Of a DNA stretch of 7,791 nucleotides, positions 1 through 5,258 are shown one piece after another. The DNA is taken from positions 1 to 7,791 of the forward strand of contig DKBO01000044.1 in NCBI GenBank assembly GCA_002448975.1, read 5' to 3'. The notes under the pieces are model-generated. The model did no database searches and was not told the DNA's origin. It saw only the letters and a program-made list of their open reading frames with translations. How positions within the stretch are numbered: the first letter of the stretch is position 1; each line of letters opens with the position of its first letter. This DNA is from Nitrospiraceae bacterium UBA6898 (lineage in GTDB: Bacteria; Nitrospirota; Thermodesulfovibrionia; Thermodesulfovibrionales; UBA6898). A program made the translations under genes and the position numbers.

Positions 1-138
1 GATCACAAAGCCTTTTTGGCGCAGTCCGGAAATTTTTTTCCAGACGGCTGCCCGTGTGACGCCGAGACGGGCGCTGATTTCCTGGCCGGAGACAAAAGCA
101 TTACAGTTCGTCAGGAGATTGAGGATGCTTTCCGGCAT
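1..138 (-). CDS. birA: BirA-type biotin operon repressor / biotin-protein ligase, N-terminal part (runs off the left edge)
   Basis: Seen: reading leftward from the ATG at 138 the frame is open for 46 codons to the window edge. It encodes a winged helix-turn-helix of the HTH_11 type: a helix with ILNLLT, then VSGQEISARLGVTRAAVWKK as the helix-turn-helix (about residues 16-35), then ISGLRQKGF. The RAAVWKKI segment is characteristic of the DNA-binding domain of BirA. Known: in BirA this domain precedes a biotin-protein ligase domain that makes biotinyl-5'-AMP, biotinylates acetyl-CoA carboxylase and represses biotin genes. The ligase part lies outside the window, so its presence is inferred. The ATG is 26 bases after the stop of the metallo-hydrolase on the same strand, so the two are probably co-transcribed. 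No good Shine-Dalgarno precedes the ATG and no other in-frame start lies near. A stand-alone HTH_11 regulator is the alternative. Confidence 0.75.
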   Translation of the reverse strand, partial: MPESILNLLTNCNAFVSGQEISARLGVTRAAVWKKISGLRQKGFVI

Positions 139-164
139 TTGGCGGTCTGAGCAGGAAAGCTGCC

Positions 165-860
165 CTATTCCTCGGGGAGGATCTCGACGGTGATCTTGCC
201 TTTCAGCAGTTCGGCGAACCTCTTTGCATCATCCCTGCTGCCGACAATAGAGCCGTAATGCATGGGGATCGCGACCTTCGGCTTTATGTCGAGCGCTGCT
301 TTGACAGCCTCTTCCGCAGTCATGACGTAGGTACCGGAAACCGGCAGCAGGGCAATATCCGCACGGAAGGTTTTCATCTCAGGGATATAGTCCGTATCTC
401 CCGCGATATATATGCGCTGGCCGGAAACGGTGAAGATATACCCTACCCATCCCCTGTCTTTTGTATGGAATTGCTTGTTCGTATTGTATGAGGGGACCGC
501 CTCTATCTTAATGCCAGAGACCTCCAGCGAGTCCCCCGGCTTTACGGTCTTTATGCTTCCCTGCAGCTTTGCCGCGCAGTCGGACGGGGCTACGATCACC
601 GTATTCGGTCCCTGTATTTTTTTGATGTCCTCAGGGGAGCAATGATCATAATGCTCATGGGTGATCAGTATGATGTCAGCTGTATCTTTGTTCCGTATCT
701 TGAAAGGGTCGGTGTAGATGACCTTTTCGCCTGTCACCTTAAATGTGTCATGCCCGAGCCAGTGGATGTTCTTAACCATTGCATAACCCTCCTTCAGAGA
801 AATGAGCAGAAGCAACAGCGTACAGGCAAGAGGAAAGACCGATCGCCTCAGTAATTTCAT
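165..860 (-). CDS. Metallo-beta-lactamase-fold hydrolase (UlaG / UPF0173-like), probably exported
   Basis: A 231-residue protein. Seen: a likely signal peptide at residues 1-27 (MKLLRR, a hydrophobic run, then EGYA), followed by the family opening NIHWLGHDTF. The metal-binding HEHYDH lies at residues 68-73, GDTDY at 154-158 (Asp155 bridging ligand) and the late His in MHYGS at 200-204. Known: this branch (Lactamase_B_2/B_3, UlaG-like) comprises metal-dependent hydrolases of varied and mostly unassigned substrates, so I give no substrate. The start is ambiguous. The ATG at 860 yields the signal peptide and has no Shine-Dalgarno, but an extended -10 box ends six bases before it. A second ATG at 779 (Met28) is preceded by AAGGAGGG with a seven-base spacer and would give a 204-residue cytoplasmic form that starts exactly at the fold. 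I favour 860 because the leader looks like a genuine signal sequence, but both may be used. It sits 26 bases upstream of birA on the same strand. Confidence 0.85.
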   Translation of the reverse strand: MKLLRRSVFPLACTLLLLLISLKEGYAMVKNIHWLGHDTFKVTGEKVIYTDPFKIRNKDTADIILITHEHYDHCSPEDIKKIQGPNTVIVAPSDCAAKLQGSIKTVKPGDSLEVSGIKIEAVPSYNTNKQFHTKDRGWVGYIFTVSGQRIYIAGDTDYIPEMKTFRADIALLPVSGTYVMTAEEAVKAALDIKPKVAIPMHYGSIVGSRDDAKRFAELLKGKITVEILPEE

Positions 861-866
861 GGTCAG

Positions 867-875
867 ATTATATCA
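867..875 (-). promoter_or_regulatory. Extended -10 promoter element for the metallo-hydrolase gene
   Basis: On the minus strand the sequence reads TGATATAAT, a perfect extended -10 (TGnTATAAT). It ends six bases before the ATG at 860. No TTGACA-like -35 is found 16-18 bases upstream, which an extended -10 can do without. Transcription would begin at or next to the ATG, giving a leaderless or nearly leaderless message. This is inferred from sequence only. Confidence 0.5.
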
Positions 876-914
876 TACCCCATCTTTTCCGGGGAGCATC
901 TGTACAAAAGAGAG

Positions 915-936
915 TATAATAGAAAAAAAAGGAGGT
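915..936 (+). promoter_or_regulatory. -10 box and strong ribosome binding site of the CheR-type gene
   Basis: TATAAT at 915-920 is followed by an A-run and the strong Shine-Dalgarno AAGGAGGT at 929-936. No clear -35 lies 16-18 bases upstream of the TATAAT. An in-frame TAG at 920-922 closes the CheR frame, so translation must begin after it. The Shine-Dalgarno therefore points to ATT at 941 (four-base spacer) or CTG at 944 (seven-base spacer). Confidence 0.5.
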
Positions 937-943
937 CCGGATT

Positions 944-1804
944 CTGGTCAGAAGTGATTTTCACCTCAAAAGGCTTCTGGAGTACATCCATGCTGAACGC
1001 GGCATCGACTTTTCGCACTACCGCAATGCAACCGTGGTCCACAAGCTCGACATCAGGCTTCAGGGGGCCGGCTGTGGGGATTATAAGGAATACCTGGCCT
1101 TTCTGCAGAACCATCCCGGCGAGATGCAGGACCTGGTCAGGACCATTACCGTAAAGGCGAGCAATTTCTTCCGGAACCCGGTGGTATTCGAGCTGCTGTA
1201 TGCGACCGTTATTCCTGAGCTTGTGGCCGAGTTCGGGTTCCTCAAGGCATGGAGCATCGGGTGCGGCTATGGAGAGGAGCCCTATTCCGTTGCCATGATC
1301 GTCCGTGAGCTCATTGCAAAGGAAAGCCCTTCCTTTGCATGTAATCTGCAGGGTACGGATGTAGACCCTGATGCGATCGAAAAGGCCATACAAGGTGAAT
1401 ACCCGGAGGGGGAGCTTGTCGAGACGAAACAGCGGTATATCGAAACCTATTTTACCCGGAGTGCATTGCCGCCCGCCCCGGGGTCTGGCGCTGTGAGCTA
1501 CCGGGTGAACAGCGACATACGCCCCATGGTCAGGTTTTCGTGCTCGAACATCATGGATCAGCTGCTTTACAAGCGGGCATATCTGGGCAATTACAACCTC
1601 GTCCTCTGCAGAAATGTCCTTGTATATATGAACATAGCGATGCAGGAGGAGCTGTTCCGGGCACTTAAGGACATTCTCTATGAAAAGGGCTTTCTCGTGC
1701 TAGGAGAGACAGAGACCATGCCCGAGAGCATGCGGGCTGACTTTGAACAGCCCTTCCCGGGCATCCGGGTCTTTAAGAAACGGCAGTCAGTGGCAACGCG
1801 CTGA
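944..1804 (+). CDS. CheR-type protein-glutamate O-methyltransferase with a non-AUG start
   Basis: About 286 residues, the usual size of CheR. Known: CheR transfers methyl from S-adenosylmethionine to glutamates of chemoreceptors. Seen: the N-terminal helical domain (FHLKRLLEYIHAERGIDF, then HKLDIRLQ), NFFRNP near residue 75, the SAM-binding motif SIGCGYGEEPYS at about 104-115, TDVD at 138-141, the signature CRNVLVYMN at 222-230 and GETE at 254-257. Start: no ATG, GTG or TTG lies in frame between the upstream stop (920-922) and the N-terminal domain. CTG at 944 is seven bases after AAGGAGGT, and ATT at 941 is the alternative. GTG at 1034 is in frame but would delete about 30 residues of the conserved N-terminal domain. 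No receptor, CheA, CheW or CheB gene is nearby, so the target could be a distant chemosensory cluster. The last 18 bases overlap the convergent amidohydrolase gene. Confidence 0.87.
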   Translation: MVRSDFHLKRLLEYIHAERGIDFSHYRNATVVHKLDIRLQGAGCGDYKEYLAFLQNHPGEMQDLVRTITVKASNFFRNPVVFELLYATVIPELVAEFGFLKAWSIGCGYGEEPYSVAMIVRELIAKESPSFACNLQGTDVDPDAIEKAIQGEYPEGELVETKQRYIETYFTRSALPPAPGSGAVSYRVNSDIRPMVRFSCSNIMDQLLYKRAYLGNYNLVLCRNVLVYMNIAMQEELFRALKDILYEKGFLVLGETETMPESMRADFEQPFPGIRVFKKRQSVATR

Positions 1805-2671
1805 GTCTGTCATGCCGATGTATCTGAGGGGGTTGTCTGTTGATGCCTCTATGATCTCTGCATCCGGAATGCCGATGCGCTGCAGCCGCTTTACCACATT
1901 GTCAATGGTGAGGACGCTGCCCGCAAGAACCCCCTGCTCATAGATCACACCCTTGGCGGTCCGCTGTCCTTTGACCGAGTCGGACACAATGATCAGCTTG
2001 TCGAGCCGCTTGTGGTTGAATATCAGCTCGAGGATCTTTGGATGCAGGTGGATGCCGTCAGCGATGACTTCGATATACAGGTCTTGATCTGTCAGGCCGA
2101 GGCCGGCGATCCCGGGTTCGCGGTGGTGGAACGGCCGCATAGCATTGAAGATATGTGTGATGCCGGTTGCCCCGGCCTTCTTTGCCTCAACAGCCTGCCT
2201 GAACGTTGCGTCAGAATGGCCCATGTTCACCCTGATGCCCATGTCAGCGATCTTTTCTATTACCTTCGCTGCGCCGGGAAGTTCCGGTGCAAGGGTTATT
2301 ACCTTCACGATGTCCTCGTAGCCGTTTACCAGGCGTTTCAGCGCCGAAACAGTCGGCCGCAGGAAGCTTGTCTTGTCCAATGCCCCGCACCGCAGCGGGC
2401 TGAGGAACGGCCCCTCGAGGTGCACGCCGAGAATCTGCGCCCCCAGCCGCCTGCTGCCGTCCTTTGACTGCAGTTCCATTGCCATGCAGATAGCCTTCAG
2501 GCTTTTTCTCATATCCATGACCGTACCAGAATAGATGGTCGGAAGAATTGCGACCGTACCCGCCTTTGCATGGACCCGCGCCATGCTGAGGATCTCCTCA
2601 TGGTCGTCTGTCCGTGTATCGTACCGGCTGATGCCGTGCGTGTGAAGGTCAACAAAGCCCTGAAAGTTCAT
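1787..2671 (-). CDS. NagA-like amidohydrolase (N-acetylglucosamine-6-phosphate deacetylase family), barrel only
   Basis: 294 residues. Known: NagA removes acetate from N-acetylglucosamine-6-phosphate in amino-sugar recycling and is usually about 380 residues, with a beta-sandwich built from both ends around a metal-dependent barrel. Seen: DLHTHG at residues 8-13, HLEGPF at 84-89 (Glu86 metal ligand), GHSDAT at 151-156, THIFNAM at 172-178, ADGIHLH at 204-210, VSD at 229-231 (catalytic Asp position), LAGSVLTIDNVV at 249-260 and a near-terminal NPLRYIGM. The protein begins directly at the first metal motif and stops just after the NP..L.G motif, so both halves of the usual beta-sandwich are absent. 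The ATG at 2671 is chosen because it overlaps the upstream stop as ATGA and has a GAGG about nine bases before it. A longer in-frame start at 2737 would duplicate the upstream gene's coding. Substrate is inferred from the family, and a related N-acyl amino sugar is possible. Confidence 0.8.
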   Translation of the reverse strand: MNFQGFVDLHTHGISRYDTRTDDHEEILSMARVHAKAGTVAILPTIYSGTVMDMRKSLKAICMAMELQSKDGSRRLGAQILGVHLEGPFLSPLRCGALDKTSFLRPTVSALKRLVNGYEDIVKVITLAPELPGAAKVIEKIADMGIRVNMGHSDATFRQAVEAKKAGATGITHIFNAMRPFHHREPGIAGLGLTDQDLYIEVIADGIHLHPKILELIFNHKRLDKLIIVSDSVKGQRTAKGVIYEQGVLAGSVLTIDNVVKRLQRIGIPDAEIIEASTDNPLRYIGMTDSARCH

Positions 2672-2859
2672 AGAAGCTTTCCTCTCCGCGTAAAAAAATC
2701 GCTCAGTGCGAGCCTGATGACCCCACCCTTTGACCATCTTCTGCCCGTGTCCCTTTCGAGCTCACGGGCGGCCTCTGCAAGCGCCTCCAGGACCTCATCT
2801 TCGAGATAGACCGAGGTCTTCACCAGTTTTTCCTGCTCATGGTCATGTTCGTGTGACAT
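2668..2859 (-). CDS. Small ribbon-helix-helix DNA-binding protein with a His-rich N-terminus
   Basis: 63 residues. Seen: an N-terminal MSHEHDHEQE segment with three histidines alternating with acids, a beta strand LVKTSVYL (residues 12-19), helix A DEVLEALAEAARELERDTG (21-39) and helix B GGVIRLALSDFF (45-56). This order and spacing fits a ribbon-helix-helix fold, in which a dimer inserts the paired strand into the DNA major groove. Its stop overlaps the amidohydrolase ATG by four bases (ATGA), so the two are co-transcribed and translationally coupled, and it may regulate that operon. It starts 55 bases from the divergent rRNA methylase gene and could also act there. No strong Shine-Dalgarno is seen at 2859. 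An in-frame ATG at 2883 would add eight mostly hydrophobic residues and looks less likely. An antitoxin role was considered, but no toxin-like partner is present. Confidence 0.7.
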   Translation of the reverse strand: MSHEHDHEQEKLVKTSVYLEDEVLEALAEAARELERDTGRRWSKGGVIRLALSDFFTRRGKLL

Positions 2860-2914
2860 AATTCCGAGTAATAACAATACCATAGACACCGTAGGCTGAG
2901 GCAACCGGGCCTTA

Positions 2915-3757
2915 ATGACAAGAGCAGGATATTCTGGTAAAGTTATGGGCATCATGAGGCATACAAGGATCACGAGCGCGGCGAACCGGCATATCAGGGA
3001 AGCGATAGAGGTCACGGAGAAGCGTACAAAGTTCCGGCATACCGCCTTCGTGATCGAAGGCCCCCACCTTCTGGAGATGGCAGCGAACGGAGGCGCCAAG
3101 GTCAGCGAGGTCTTTGCCACGGAAGCATTCATGAGCAAAAAAGAGCATCAGGGCTTTCTGCGCAGGATGGACCGTGTTGCCGGAGAGATCTTCGAAGTGA
3201 CCGATCAGGTTATGGGCAGGATCACGGATACCGGAACACCGCAGGGCATTGCGGCCGTGGTCTCATACCAGCCGGTAAAACCCGGGGAGCTTGCCCTTCA
3301 GCAGACCGCACTCATCGTTGTGATCGATGGCATACAAGACCCTGGCAATCTCGGCACGATCATCAGGACAGCTGATGCGGCCGGTGCAGATGCCGTTTTC
3401 CTTCTTCCCGGCACCTGCGATGCCTTCATGCCGAAGGTGATCAGGGCAACAGCAGGGAGCATCTTCAATGTCCCGCTCGTCTCAGCGGTACCGGATGGCC
3501 TTATTGCATGGCTGAGAGAAAAGAAGATACTGCTCGCAATTACCGCTGCTGATGCAGAAAAAGACATCTATAGCGCTGACCTCTCCCCGCCTCTTGCGAT
3601 CGCCTTCGGCAATGAGGCCCGCGGCGTGAGCATCCGGATGAAGAAGGCTGCTGACCGGTCCCTGCGGATCCCGATCTTCGGCAAGGCCGAGAGCCTTAAT
3701 GTAGCAACATCTGCCGCGGTATGTCTGTATGAGGTCGTAAGGCAGCGGCAGGGGTGA
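2915..3757 (+). CDS. TrmH/SpoU-family RNA 2'-O-ribose methyltransferase (SPOUT fold)
   Basis: 280 residues from the first ATG, a normal length for the 23S rRNA/TrmH-like group. Known: these enzymes methylate a ribose 2'-OH in rRNA or tRNA using S-adenosylmethionine bound in a trefoil knot. Seen: an N-terminal substrate-binding region (FVIEGPHLLEMA, about 45-56), motif 1 IQDPGNLGTIIRTADAAGA at about 140-158 with the conserved Asn145 and Arg151, motif 2 IAFGNEARGVS at 229-239, and motif 3 IPIFGKAESLNVATSAAV at 252-269. The exact target nucleotide cannot be told from sequence. Start: ATGs at 2915, 2945 and 2954 are all in frame. The last two better match where homologous proteins begin (ITSAANRHIREA), and none has a strong Shine-Dalgarno. 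It is divergent from the ribbon-helix-helix gene and a GC-rich hairpin follows the stop. Confidence 0.88.
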   Translation: MTRAGYSGKVMGIMRHTRITSAANRHIREAIEVTEKRTKFRHTAFVIEGPHLLEMAANGGAKVSEVFATEAFMSKKEHQGFLRRMDRVAGEIFEVTDQVMGRITDTGTPQGIAAVVSYQPVKPGELALQQTALIVVIDGIQDPGNLGTIIRTADAAGADAVFLLPGTCDAFMPKVIRATAGSIFNVPLVSAVPDGLIAWLREKKILLAITAADAEKDIYSADLSPPLAIAFGNEARGVSIRMKKAADRSLRIPIFGKAESLNVATSAAVCLYEVVRQRQG

Positions 3758-3829
3758 ACAACCTGCAATCCCGAAACGAAAGAAAATACTGTAGCCTGCT
3801 GCAATGCCCGGAATGGTACCGTGGAAATC

Positions 3830-3852
3830 GGGCCCGGATGGCCGGGCCCTTT
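3830..3852 (+). terminator. GC-rich hairpin, probable terminator of the rRNA methylase gene
   Basis: A perfect eight-pair stem (GGGCCCGG at 3830-3837 with CCGGGCCC at 3842-3849) closes an ATGG loop and is followed by TTTATAT. The T-tract is short, so termination may be partial. It lies between the convergent methylase and glycine-zipper genes. The opposite strand has only ATTT after the stem, so it would be weaker in that direction. Confidence 0.6.
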
Positions 3853-3862
3853 ATATGGTATA

Positions 3863-4423
3863 TCAGCTGATGCGTTGCAGGGTGGCGCTTCCGTTGCCGT
3901 AATCGATGAACAGTCTGTCCCCTTCGATCTTGAACTTGGTATTTTCGACATAGCCGGGCTTGTTGATGATAAGGGTCGAGCCCACGACCCGGTATTGCTC
4001 TGACTCTGTTTCGACCTTGCCGTCCATGTCCGTCTTTGTGGTTACTACGACACCGTCAGGCCGGAAACTCGAGACGATCGACTTGTAGGAATGCTTCGGT
4101 TTCGGCACTACACTGATGACCTGCCAGACCGTTCCTGCCAGCGGCCGCAGTTCATCGACGCTGGCAGCCTGCCGCCGTGCAGCGTCCTTCTTGTCCTCTT
4201 CATTGCCGATGAGATACCCGATCCCGGCACCAAGTCCGGCGCCGATCAGGGCTGTTGCTCCCCACGAGCCGTGCATGTTGGCAAGGCCGCCGATGGCAGC
4301 GCCTGCGCCTGCACCGGCAAGTGCTCCGGTCTGGCCTTTCGTAGCGCAGCCTGCGCTCAGCGACAGCGTCAGGACCATTCCGACAATACAGATGATGCTT
4401 ATGAACCTTTTAGCGTTTTCCAC
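3863..4423 (-). CDS. Glycine-zipper lipoprotein with a lipocalin-like C-terminal domain
   Basis: 186 residues from a GTG start at 4423. That start is chosen because AAGGAGG lies five bases before it, whereas the longer in-frame ATG at 4456 would put extra residues ahead of a clean signal peptide. Seen: basic start NAKR, hydrophobic core, and lipobox SAGC with the lipidated Cys at residue 26. A glycine-zipper segment at about 30-73 (ALAGAGAGAAIGGLA, then ALIGAGLGAGIGYLIG) follows and could pack in or across a membrane. A short charged link (NEEDKKDAARRQ) leads to a beta-rich C-terminal region at about 95-186 (LAGTVWQVISV, then FRPDGVVVTT). That pattern resembles small lipocalin-like or META-like sensor domains, although I cannot name the family. 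It probably sits at the periplasmic face of the envelope. The small lipoprotein gene lies 151 bases upstream on the same strand, and co-transcription is possible but not shown. Confidence 0.8.
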   Translation of the reverse strand: MENAKRFISIICIVGMVLTLSLSAGCATKGQTGALAGAGAGAAIGGLANMHGSWGATALIGAGLGAGIGYLIGNEEDKKDAARRQAASVDELRPLAGTVWQVISVVPKPKHSYKSIVSSFRPDGVVVTTKTDMDGKVETESEQYRVVGSTLIINKPGYVENTKFKIEGDRLFIDYGNGSATLQRIS

Positions 4424-4574
4424 TTCTGCCTCCTTTGGTATAGGGATAAAGTCCAACTCATCAGAAGAAATGCATGGCGATACCTCACCATTTCCGTATA
4501 TGTTATTTTATCAGAAAAACCGTGAAAGGCGAGCGGATCAGTGCAGTCCCTGTCGCAGGTATTCTCCTAAGCGC

Positions 4575-4805
4575 TTATTTCCCGCTGCCGGACATTTGCT
4601 CCTCAAGACCGGCGAGCCGTTCAGCCGCCTCTTTAGCCTGAGCAGAGTCCGGGTGCTTCTGGATGATCTCCCGGTAGAGCTTCGCCGCGTGTTCCTTATT
4701 GTCCTGAAGCTCTTCGAACTTTGCCGTTTCTGCCAGTTCAGCTGCCTTGTTCGAACAGGCAATGGGCAGGAACAGTAAAAGCATCATTATAAACATTCTC
4801 TTCAT
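4575..4805 (-). CDS. Small lipoprotein with one TPR-like repeat
   Basis: 76 residues. Seen: MKRMF followed by a hydrophobic stretch and LPIAC, giving a probable lipidated Cys17. The Pro at -3 makes this a weak lipobox. The mature part is almost all helical and contains one TPR-like hairpin: KEHAAKLYREIIQKHPDSAQA (38-58, one Arg/Lys-rich helix ending in HPDSA), then a second helix with AAERLAGLEEQM. The HPDS turn with spaced Ala and Leu is typical of TPR units in YbgF/BamD-type envelope proteins. A single repeat is too short to form a groove alone, so it may pair with itself or act as a small adaptor. GGGAGG sits four bases before the ATG, and a good sigma-70 promoter lies upstream. I do not recognise a named family. 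Confidence 0.78.
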   Translation of the reverse strand: MKRMFIMMLLLFLPIACSNKAAELAETAKFEELQDNKEHAAKLYREIIQKHPDSAQAKEAAERLAGLEEQMSGSGK

Positions 4806-4854
4806 ACAGCCTCCCTGTCAGCCAAGATCGACCCGTACGTTTCGTATCCCGATT

Positions 4855-4882
4855 ATCATACAGCGGTGCGGTATCTTGTCAA
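4855..4882 (-). promoter_or_regulatory. Sigma-70 promoter of the small TPR-like lipoprotein gene
   Basis: On the minus strand a perfect TTGACA (4882-4877) is separated by 16 bases from TATGAT (4860-4855), which matches the -10 consensus at five of six positions. Transcription would start near 4848, leaving a leader of about 43 bases with the Shine-Dalgarno GGGAGG just before the ATG at 4805. This is the best conventional promoter in the window. Confidence 0.65.
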
Positions 4883-5033
4883 TAGTAAACCCTAGAAATT
4901 TTCCCGACTGAGGAACGCACAGGCAAGATGCATGACCGGGCTTCCCCATTTGGCCCGGAAAACACGACATTCAGGGACAACTTCTCAAAGCCTGAGACCC
5001 CCGCAGAGGTAAATCATCACGTCTGCACCATAG

Positions 5034-5055
5034 GTCACACGTAGTTTCATGTGAC
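5034..5055. repeat. Inverted repeat GTCACA-N10-TGTGAC
   Basis: Six-base arms at 5034-5039 and 5050-5055 are perfect complements around a ten-base spacer. The symmetry would suit a dimeric regulator, or a short stem in RNA. It lies about 200 bases upstream of the secreted-protein gene and directly next to the T8 hairpin. No binding protein can be named. Confidence 0.35.
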
Positions 5056-5056
5056 G

Positions 5057-5082
5057 CATATCACCATTGATATGTTTTTTTT
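5057..5082 (+). terminator. Terminator-like hairpin with eight T residues, no gene before it
   Basis: CATATCA (5057-5063) pairs perfectly with TGATATG (5068-5074) around a CCAT loop, and TTTTTTTT follows at 5075-5082. The form is that of an intrinsic terminator on the plus strand, but the stem is AT-rich and only seven pairs. No plus-strand gene ends nearby, so it may end a small RNA, act in a leader, or be a protein-binding dyad. Confidence 0.4.
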
Positions 5083-5193
5083 ATGGTAAAAATAGTCTTA
5101 CCGGCGAAGTAAATGACAATCTTTCAGAAGTCATTGGGCATGTCCGGCAAGGGGGTGATTGGCAGGGTCTGGAGAGCAAAGTCATTCAATCTT

Positions 5194-5222
5194 TTGCAGT
5201 TGATAGGAAAAAGAGGCATAAT
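5194..5222 (+). promoter_or_regulatory. Candidate sigma-70 promoter of the secreted-protein gene
   Basis: TTGCAG (5194-5199, three of six matches to TTGACA) is followed after exactly 17 bases by CATAAT (5217-5222, five of six). Transcription would start near 5229, about 30 bases before the ATG. An overlapping alternative is TTGATA at 5200-5205 with TAATAC 17 bases further on, which has a better -35 but a poorer -10. Confidence 0.35.
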
Positions 5223-5258
5223 TAATACATCATGCGTATTGAAACAAGGAGGGAATTT

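Larger units (their letters stand above)
4806..5258. other. Structured intergenic region between divergent genes
   Basis: No convincing gene is seen in these 453 bases. From left to right it holds the minus-strand promoter at 4855-4882 and a hairpin CCGGGCT/GGCCCGG (4936-4942 with 4952-4958). A dyad GTCACA/TGTGAC (5034-5055) and a hairpin with a T8 tail (5057-5082) follow. A weak plus-strand promoter candidate lies at 5194-5222. It is the regulatory region of two divergent envelope or secreted proteins and could also encode a small RNA. Confidence 0.5.

Noticed and set aside
1034..1804. Shorter CheR-type protein starting at GTG 1034
   Set aside because: It would cut off the conserved N-terminal helices and ignores the strong Shine-Dalgarno at 929-936.
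2012..2467. Open plus-strand frame of 151 codons opposite the amidohydrolase
   Set aside because: The opposite strand encodes a clear enzyme with all its motifs, and this frame has no recognisable domain or ribosome binding site.
4568..4577. Ten-base palindrome TAAGCGCTTA at the end of the small lipoprotein gene
   Set aside because: It spans the stop codon, has no loop for a hairpin and no T-tract, and such palindromes occur often by chance.
4905..5015. Fragments that resemble riboswitch cores: GCACAGGCAA, GGGAC and CAAAGCC as in cyclic-di-GMP types, and CTGAGA as in thiamine types
   Set aside because: Order, spacing and the remaining conserved parts do not fit either consensus, and the next plus-strand gene is over 240 bases away.
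5034..5055. TCACA and TGTGA half-sites suggesting a CRP-like operator
   Set aside because: The half-sites are in the reverse order (TCACA first) and ten bases apart, whereas CRP sites read TGTGA-N6-TCACA.
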